Shown here: one piece after another, positions 5,848 through 10,348 of the stretch
How the letters are laid out: every line of letters begins with the position of its first letter
How positions within the stretch are numbered: the stretch's first letter is position 1
NCBI GenBank assembly: GCA_020062035.1
Contig: JAGUXD010000065.1
Location: forward strand, 1 to 10,348
Origin: Candidatus Brocadiia bacterium
Lineage (GTDB): Bacteria > Planctomycetota > MHYJ01 > JACQXL01
Reading direction: 5' to 3'
Length of the DNA stretch: 10,348 bases
The notes under the pieces: model-generated
What the model saw: only the letters and a program-made list of their open reading frames with translations
Told to the model about the DNA's origin: nothing
The model's database searches: none
Made by a program: the position numbers and the translations under genes

Positions 5848-6135
5848 ATGAGAAATGTTTCTTCCAAAGGTGCAGTGTATTTCTGGCATTTTTTTGTTGC
5901 TATAATAATTGTATTTTTGGTAGTTAGTTGTATTGGCACATACATAAAAAATAGCCGTTTTAAAAATTACGCCTTATCTATTAAGAAAGAAATATTTCTT
6001 ATCCAAAAAGAGAATGAGAAACTGCAGAAACACATCTATCTTTTATCCAGCGACCCTATCTATCGCGAGGCGGTTATAAGACAAGAACTCAAGATGGCAT
6101 ACGAGGGTGAAGTAGTAGTCAAAAAATCGCCTTAA
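5848..6135 (+). CDS. FtsB/DivIC-like septum formation initiator protein
   Basis: The 95-residue product has the bitopic layout of FtsB/DivIC, a small divisome protein that helps recruit and activate the septal synthesis machinery together with FtsL and FtsQ/DivIB. A short N-terminus precedes one membrane helix (about 10-33). A heptad-like coiled coil follows (about 42-66, including IQKENEKLQKHIYLL). The family's C-terminal signature is present as DPIYREAVIRQEL (69-81) and GEVVV (87-91). The start is supported by AGAAAGGACAA at 5834-5844, seven bases from the GGA to the ATG. It is the first gene behind the plus-strand promoter. FtsB and DivIC cannot be separated from sequence this short. Small phage or sporulation coiled-coil proteins share the layout but lack the DPxYxE-like signature. 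Confidence 0.85.
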   Translation: MRNVSSKGAVYFWHFFVAIIIVFLVVSCIGTYIKNSRFKNYALSIKKEIFLIQKENEKLQKHIYLLSSDPIYREAVIRQELKMAYEGEVVVKKSP

Positions 6136-6155
6136 TAGGAAAACTCTTTTATATT

Positions 6156-6184
6156 TTGACATTCACCGCTAATAAATGCATAAT
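6156..6184 (+). promoter_or_regulatory. sigma70-type promoter for rpmF-plsX
   Basis: TTGACA (6156-6161, perfect) and CATAAT (6179-6184, 5 of 6) are 17 bases apart, just past the division gene stop. Transcription would begin near 6191, leaving a leader of about 33 bases that carries the rpmF ribosome binding site. Ribosomal protein genes often have their own strong promoter, so rpmF-plsX and the genes after them can probably be expressed independently of the division gene. Confidence 0.75.
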
Positions 6185-6223
6185 ACAACTTTATTATTTA
6201 TTGAAATAAGAAAGGACAAAAAT

Positions 6224-6397
6224 ATGCCGAATCCGAAGAGGAAGCACTCTAAGTCGCGCAAATGGATGAGACGAGCCCATCTTTCTTTGAGTAGTCCTAA
6301 TTTTTCCATCTGCCCGCGTTGTAAAACAGAAAAACTACCGCATCGCATTTGTACTAACTGTGGTTATTACAAAGGGAGTGCTGTAGTAAAATTATAG
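6224..6397 (+). CDS. rpmF: 50S ribosomal protein L32
   Basis: A 57-residue component of the large ribosomal subunit, normal in length. The N-terminus [19 protein letters not shown] is the conserved basic tail. The zinc ribbon is complete with Cys30, Cys33, Cys43 and Cys46 (CPRC and CTNC), so this is the zinc-binding (C+) form. An upstream in-frame ATG at 6176 would add 16 residues, but 6176 lies ahead of the predicted transcription start. AGAAAGGACAA at 6209-6219 places the start at 6224. The neighbour plsX begins 11 bases after the stop, the widely conserved rpmF-plsX pairing. The DUF177/YceD gene that often precedes rpmF is absent, replaced by the division gene. Confidence 0.96.
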   Translation: MPNPKRKHSKSRKWMRRAHLSLSSPNFSICPRCKTEKLPHRICTNCGYYKGSAVVKL

Positions 6398-6408
6398 GGC
6401 GATTTAAT

Positions 6409-7437
6409 ATGAGAATAGCGATAGATGCAATGGGCGGTGATTTTGCTCCTGCGGAAATCGTCAAGGGAGCATTACAAGTCGCTCCAGAATTGCCTGAAAC
6501 TTCTCTTATACTAATCGGAAATAAGGAAGAAATAGAAAAACACATTCAGGGTAGGCCTGTAAATATAGAAATAGTACCAGCATCACAAGTAATCGCTATG
6601 GAAGAATCTCCTTTGGATGCAATCAGGCAAAAACAAGATTCATCTCTGGTAAGGTGTTTTCAATTTGTCAGCGAGAACAAAGCCGATGCTTTAATATCAG
6701 CCGGTAATACGGGGGCCGCGGTTGCTGGTGCGACAATCTTCTGGGGACTTCTGCCCGGTATCAAAAGAGCAGGTATCTCTATTCCGCTACCAACTGAAAA
6801 AGGTATTTCATATCTTATAGATGTCGGCGCTAATATTTATTGCCATCCAATTCATCTTCTCCAATATGGTATTATGGCTTCAGTTTATATTAAATATATC
6901 AAGAAAATAGAGAATCCCAGAGTCGGACTACTTAATATCGGTGAGGAAGATTCTAAAGGCAACCTTTTAGTGCAGGAAACCTGGAAACTGATGAAAAAAG
7001 CACCTATAAATTTTGTAGGGAATATTGAAGGTAATGATTTATTTAACGGAGAGTGCGAGGTTATTGTCTGTGAGGGATTTGTAGGTAATGTAATCCTTAA
7101 AGTTACAGAAGGATGTGCCGATTTTTTTACACGAAAGGTATTCTCTTTACTTACAAGGGCAAAACAACAATTTCCTCAGATTGATTCTTTAATGCATCTA
7201 TTGGATACACTAAAAAAACAATCTGACTACTCAGAATATGGAGGAGCAATGCTCCTGGGTGTAAATGGAATTTGTATTATTTCACACGGCCGCTCTAATG
7301 CTAAAGCAATCAGTAATGCAATTAAAGTGGCATCAGAATCGGTTAAATATCAGATTAACAACAACATCATAAGAGAACTGCATAAAACTAAGTTAACCTG
7401 GTTGGATTTATTAAAGAGTTGGAGAACATATAGATAA
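6409..7437 (+). CDS. plsX: phosphate acyltransferase PlsX
   Basis: PlsX converts acyl-ACP and phosphate to acyl-phosphate, the donor used by PlsY for the first acylation of glycerol-3-phosphate in phospholipid synthesis. It is a cytoplasmic, membrane-associated enzyme. At 342 residues it has the usual length. Hallmarks in order are DAMGGDFAP (6-14), ISAGNTGA (96-103), LIDVGAN (136-142), NIGEEDSKGN (176-185), GNIEGND (204-210), CEGFVGNV (221-228) and GGAMLLGVNG (278-287). In most homologues the sixth motif is CDGF, so Glu222 is a conservative departure. AGGGCGAT (6396-6403), overlapping the rpmF stop, can serve as ribosome binding site. In many bacteria fabH, fabD and fabG follow plsX. Here envelope genes follow instead. 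Confidence 0.96.
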   Translation: MRIAIDAMGGDFAPAEIVKGALQVAPELPETSLILIGNKEEIEKHIQGRPVNIEIVPASQVIAMEESPLDAIRQKQDSSLVRCFQFVSENKADALISAGNTGAAVAGATIFWGLLPGIKRAGISIPLPTEKGISYLIDVGANIYCHPIHLLQYGIMASVYIKYIKKIENPRVGLLNIGEEDSKGNLLVQETWKLMKKAPINFVGNIEGNDLFNGECEVIVCEGFVGNVILKVTEGCADFFTRKVFSLLTRAKQQFPQIDSLMHLLDTLKKQSDYSEYGGAMLLGVNGICIISHGRSNAKAISNAIKVASESVKYQINNNIIRELHKTKLTWLDLLKSWRTYR

Positions 7438-7498
7438 ACTATAAAAGTTTAAATATTAACTTATTCGCCTGCCTGTGGGCATTGGAGGTATTAAGAGA

Positions 7499-7900
7499 AT
7501 GAGACGATTTATTATTGGTTTTATAATTTTGTGTTATAGTATAGTATTATCAGGTTGTCCTGCTGCATGGATTATTGGAGGTGCTGCAGCCGGCGTCGGA
7601 ATATATGTTTATTCTAAAGGAGAATTAGAACGAAAATATCCTGTTGGGTTTGATACTGCATGGCAGACATCTATTAAAGTTCTGGAACAATTGCAATTCA
7701 CCAGAGAGTCCTCTAATCGCGATGGGCTGGCTGGTAGAATAGAGGCACGACGCGCTGATGGAACACCGATTCGGGTATCTTTTGAACTTATATCCAACAA
7801 GGTTACTTCTATTAAAGTAAAAGTAGGGGTGTTCGGTGACCGTGAAATCTCTGAACGTATTCACGAACACATCAGGGAAAATCTCGGTATCTCTAAATAA
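7499..7900 (+). CDS. DUF3568-like small lipoprotein
   Basis: The 133-residue product has a lipoprotein signal (MRRFIIGFII, lipobox LSGC, Cys20). A Gly/Ala-rich stretch follows (IIGGAAAGVGIYVYSKGELE, 25-44). The folded domain then ends in VGVFGDREISERIHEHI (109-125). This order, a glycine-rich stretch, a KGELE turn, an aromatic/tryptophan helix near TAWQTSI, an ADGT turn and a terminal FGD motif, matches what I remember of DUF3568 proteins, extracytoplasmic proteins of unknown function. A GTG at 7475 would extend it by eight residues. GGAGGT at 7484-7489, nine bases before the ATG, supports 7499. The MCE gene starts eight bases after its stop, suggesting co-expression and perhaps a shared role in envelope lipid handling, which is inference. 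Confidence 0.82.
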   Translation: MRRFIIGFIILCYSIVLSGCPAAWIIGGAAAGVGIYVYSKGELERKYPVGFDTAWQTSIKVLEQLQFTRESSNRDGLAGRIEARRADGTPIRVSFELISNKVTSIKVKVGVFGDREISERIHEHIRENLGISK

Positions 7901-7907
7901 GTAGAAT

Positions 7908-9284
7908 ATGCAAAATAATACCAGAAAAGAAGCGGTCCTGGGAGCGTTATTCGTAGTCGCTATAATCTTTCTGATATTCATCAGTATTACTATCTCTAAA
8001 CTACCTATCTTTCATCATCCTCAATATATTAAGGTGAGATTTAACTCTGTTAGTGGACTAAAAAAAGGCGACCCAGTTCGTGTTTTAGGAATGGAAACCG
8101 GCTCTGTCTATAAACTAAAATTCCTCTCTGATAATACAATCAAGGTTACCTTAAAACTATTTGAACCGGTTAACTTAAGAGAGGACTATAAAATCACAAT
8201 AGAAGAATCCAGTATGTTAGGAGGAAACCTTGTTGGGATTAACCCTGGAACACCCGGTAAAAATGACATTGATCCTAAAACAATTCTTAAAGGAGAAGTA
8301 GTTCCACCTGGTTTGAGCACCTTTGGCAGGTTCATAGAGGAAAAAGAGGAAGATGTAACACAATTCTTAAAAGATGCAATAACTATTGTAAGAGATACGG
8401 CTGTGGGTAAAGGAACTTTAGGAAAGTTTATCAGGGATGATTCTCTTTACATTGAACTAAAGGAAACTTCCCAGTTAGTAAAAAATATCGTAAAAAAGGC
8501 GGAATCCGGTGAAGGCAGTCTTGGTAAGTTTATCTCTGACGATAAACTTTATATTGACCTCAAGAAATCTGTGGAATCGCTCAAGAAAACACTCAAACAA
8601 ATTGAATCTAACCAAGGATTATTGGGTAAAGTTATCTACGACGAGAAATTAGCCAAAGATATAACTGATGCTGGTGATACAGTTACTAAAATATTAGAGC
8701 CGGCAGTTAAAACAAAGGTCTTTGCTGGTGTTTGTGTTAAATCCTATCCAGAATCAGCCATGACGGTTTCAGATGTTTTTATCCATATTGAGCCAAAAGA
8801 AAGCAAGTATTTCATTTTAGGTGGTTCAATCTTCTCTCTGAATAAGCGTGGAAATATTACTTTTGAAGACCAAAGTAATGACCGAGACCAAACTTTTATT
8901 AAAGCCGATGCCCAGATTGCTTACAAATTCCTTGGTAATATGGCGACTTTTATAACTGGTTTAATAGAAGGTAAATTTGGAGGCGCAATAGATTTAGATT
9001 TAAATATTGAAGAAATAGTATCAGATAGTTCTATTACCGGTCTTTCTTTAAGTTTTGAAATGCGAGATGCATTCAACAGTCTCCGACGGGAAGATATAGA
9101 TGAAAACCTACCATCGGCTCTTAGTCGTGCCTATGCTTCTATTAAATTAGGTAATCATTTTAAGACTTATCTGGGTTTGTCTCGTCTCTTCAGTGGCACT
9201 CCTGAATATATTATAGGAATCTCATTTGAATATCTTGATGAAGATATTAAGAGTTTCGTGACCTTATTAGGTTTGTCCCGTTAA
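7908..9284 (+). CDS. MlaD-like MCE family lipid-transport protein with C-terminal strand-rich domain
   Basis: MCE proteins form periplasmic rings or tubes that carry lipids between membranes with an MlaE/MlaF-type ABC transporter. This one has 458 residues. A membrane anchor spans about 9-30. A single MCE domain covers about 38-117, including VSGLKKGDPVRVLGMETGSV (48-67) and SSMLGGNLVGINPG (101-114). Three repeats of 31-34 residues follow (about 167-265), each opening with a Gly-rich LGK(F/V)I turn and then charged helix. The last ~190 residues lack such turns and look strand-rich, with alternating polar/hydrophobic segments and YIIGISFEYLDEDIKS (434-449) near the end. This recalls the terminal DDDLK-like segment of longer MlaD homologues. 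E. coli MlaD is only about 183 residues. No clear Shine-Dalgarno precedes the ATG, so coupling to the upstream lipoprotein gene is likely. No mlaE or mlaF is in the window. Confidence 0.9.
   Translation: MQNNTRKEAVLGALFVVAIIFLIFISITISKLPIFHHPQYIKVRFNSVSGLKKGDPVRVLGMETGSVYKLKFLSDNTIKVTLKLFEPVNLREDYKITIEESSMLGGNLVGINPGTPGKNDIDPKTILKGEVVPPGLSTFGRFIEEKEEDVTQFLKDAITIVRDTAVGKGTLGKFIRDDSLYIELKETSQLVKNIVKKAESGEGSLGKFISDDKLYIDLKKSVESLKKTLKQIESNQGLLGKVIYDEKLAKDITDAGDTVTKILEPAVKTKVFAGVCVKSYPESAMTVSDVFIHIEPKESKYFILGGSIFSLNKRGNITFEDQSNDRDQTFIKADAQIAYKFLGNMATFITGLIEGKFGGAIDLDLNIEEIVSDSSITGLSLSFEMRDAFNSLRREDIDENLPSALSRAYASIKLGNHFKTYLGLSRLFSGTPEYIIGISFEYLDEDIKSFVTLLGLSR
8406..8702 (+). repeat. three tandem protein-level repeats inside the MCE gene
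   Basis: Residues 167-200, 201-234 and 235-265 share the pattern G-x-G-(T/S/L)-LGK-(F/V)-I-x-D-(D/E)-x-L, then a charged helix. The first two copies are closest (LGKFIRDDSLYIELK against LGKFISDDKLYIDLK) and the third is more diverged (LGKVIYDEKLAKDIT). The DNA copies differ, so the duplication is old. In MCE proteins helical regions after the ring extend the tube, and these repeats may set its length. Confidence 0.7.
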
Positions 9285-9301
9285 AATAAACACCCTTCAA
9301 T

Positions 9302-10348
9302 ATGATGCCATCAAAAATAAGGAATATTCTTGTTGTCCGTTTAGGAGGTATCGGCGATGTTATAATTATCACCCCGGCCTTAAAAGGACTAAAGAAAATA
9401 TTTCCTGATGCCCGTATCTTTCTCGTAACTAATACTCATTCTGCAGAAGTTGTCCGTGGCGCTCCTTATGTAGATGAATTAATTATTTCTTCTCATCCAT
9501 ATCCTTCTCAATCACCTTTTGATTTACTTAATCACAAAGTGCTAAAGAAATTCTATTATATTATCCAGAAAACATTAGAGATTCATTTTGATATATTTAT
9601 TTCGTTTCACAATCAGATTAGATGGCAGAGTTTAATCAAACCTTATTTCTTATCTCTTTTTAGTCAGGCACCAATACGAGCAGGTCTCAACACTTTTAAC
9701 AGAGGTTTTTTTCTTAATATTAAAACTCCAGATGATTTTACAAAACACCTGTTATATCGTTGTCTTGATGTCATCAAGCAAATAGCCGTCAAATGTGGTA
9801 AAAACGAGATATTAGTAGATGACACTCAACCAGAGGTCTGGCTTAATAACAAAGACCGTGAATACGCTAAAGAATTCTTTATAAAAAATAATATCATCAA
9901 TAATAATTTGTTGATAGGTATTCATCCGGGGGCTAATCCTCGTTATTATTTAACAAAATGTTGGTACTATGAACGCTTTTCTGAATTATGTAACATCCTG
10001 CATAAAAAATATAATGCTCGTATCTTACTCTCTGCTGGTGAATCAGACCTTGTAATATTAGATAAGGTGCTAAAGAATCTTTCTTTTTCACCCTTAATCT
10101 TACCCAGAGGGACCACAATAAAGCAATTATCTGCGATTATAGAAAGATGTAACCTTTTCATCAGTAACGACACAGGACCTATGCATATTGCGGTCGCGAT
10201 GAAGGTTTCGACTATTGGATTATTTGGCGGAGGTGATTATAGAATATATGGTCTATATCCTGAAACTATGGGTTTTATCGGCATTAGAAAAGATTTGCCC
10301 TGCTCACCGTGTTATCATCTCACAAAGTGTGCCACGCCTCTTTGTCTC
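9302..10348 (+). CDS. glycosyltransferase family 9 (heptosyltransferase-like), 3' end beyond the window
   Basis: The frame is open from ATG 9302 to the last base (349 codons, no stop), so the gene is cut by the window edge. Family 9 enzymes transfer heptose or related sugars from nucleotide donors, mostly to lipopolysaccharide core, at the cytoplasmic face of the inner membrane. The N-terminal fold has VVRLGGIGDVIIITPAL (9-25, typical GDxxxxTPxL). The donor-binding half has IGIHPGAN (205-212) and the hallmark SNDTGPMHIA (288-297). A cysteine group, CSPC (334-337), Cys343 and Cys348, matches the CSPC...C...C pattern of many family members. A second ATG at 9305 is equally possible. No ribosome binding site is obvious 17 bases after the MCE gene. 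The acceptor cannot be read from sequence. Confidence 0.9.
   Translation, partial: MMPSKIRNILVVRLGGIGDVIIITPALKGLKKIFPDARIFLVTNTHSAEVVRGAPYVDELIISSHPYPSQSPFDLLNHKVLKKFYYIIQKTLEIHFDIFISFHNQIRWQSLIKPYFLSLFSQAPIRAGLNTFNRGFFLNIKTPDDFTKHLLYRCLDVIKQIAVKCGKNEILVDDTQPEVWLNNKDREYAKEFFIKNNIINNNLLIGIHPGANPRYYLTKCWYYERFSELCNILHKKYNARILLSAGESDLVILDKVLKNLSFSPLILPRGTTIKQLSAIIERCNLFISNDTGPMHIAVAMKVSTIGLFGGGDYRIYGLYPETMGFIGIRKDLPCSPCYHLTKCATPLCL

Noticed and set aside
6176..6223. Upstream start for rpmF at 6176
   Set aside because: It precedes the predicted transcription start and adds residues not found in L32. The ribosome binding site at 6209-6219 fits the ATG at 6224.
9933..10173. Small minus-strand open frames opposite the glycosyltransferase
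   Set aside because: The plus strand carries clear GT9 motifs through the same bases. The minus-strand frames have no ribosome binding site or motif.
1..10348. CRISPR arrays, insertion sequences, tRNA or rRNA genes, toxin-antitoxin or defence genes
   Set aside because: I looked for regular spaced repeats, transposase-like frames, cloverleaf sequence with CCA-type ends and short gene pairs, and found none. Every stretch over 300 bases is occupied by a gene.

Overview
The window reads as a chromosomal segment of an uncultured, diderm-type bacterium. The evidence is three lipobox-bearing proteins, an MlaD/MCE lipid-transport protein, a family 9 (heptosyltransferase-type) glycosyltransferase and a FtsB/DivIC protein. 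The lipoprotein at 5209-5712 and the DUF3568-like lipoprotein at 7499-7900 resemble families I associate with Planctomycetota and neighbouring candidate phyla such as Omnitrophota. That placement is a modest-confidence guess from memory, not a search result.

Minus strand, reading right to left from about 5735. A near-perfect sigma70 promoter (TTGACA-16-TATAAT) leads into a small lipoprotein gene. Next come pyrK (FAD/[2Fe-2S] electron-transfer subunit of dihydroorotate dehydrogenase, TTG start, overlapping the lipoprotein gene by 14 bp) and then livK, livH, livM and livG of a branched-chain amino acid type ABC importer. The second ATPase, livF, is not inside the window and may begin at or beyond its left edge. 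The liv genes are clearly GC-richer (58% in two hand-counted 60-base lines) than pyrK and everything to its right (30-37% in counted lines). The gaps on both sides of livG carry palindromic repeats, including two related copies of a 20-22 bp palindrome.

Plus strand, left to right from about 5760. A second good sigma70 promoter (TTGTCA-17-GATAAT) is back-to-back with the first and overlaps its -35 box. It leads into a FtsB/DivIC-like division gene. Another promoter (TTGACA-17-CATAAT) precedes rpmF (ribosomal protein L32) and plsX (phosphate acyltransferase). These are followed in one direction by a DUF3568-like lipoprotein, an MlaD-type MCE protein with three internal repeats and a strand-rich C-terminal part, and a GT9 glycosyltransferase that runs off the right edge. 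This half looks like a cell-envelope group: septation, phospholipid precursor synthesis, lipid trafficking and surface glycan assembly.

I see no RNA genes, insertion sequences, CRISPR arrays, phage genes or defence systems, and nothing I would call a new biological system. The points most worth a second look are the shared divergent promoter, the pyrK gene without pyrD, the composition break near livK/pyrK, the architecture of the MCE protein and the palindromic repeats around livG.
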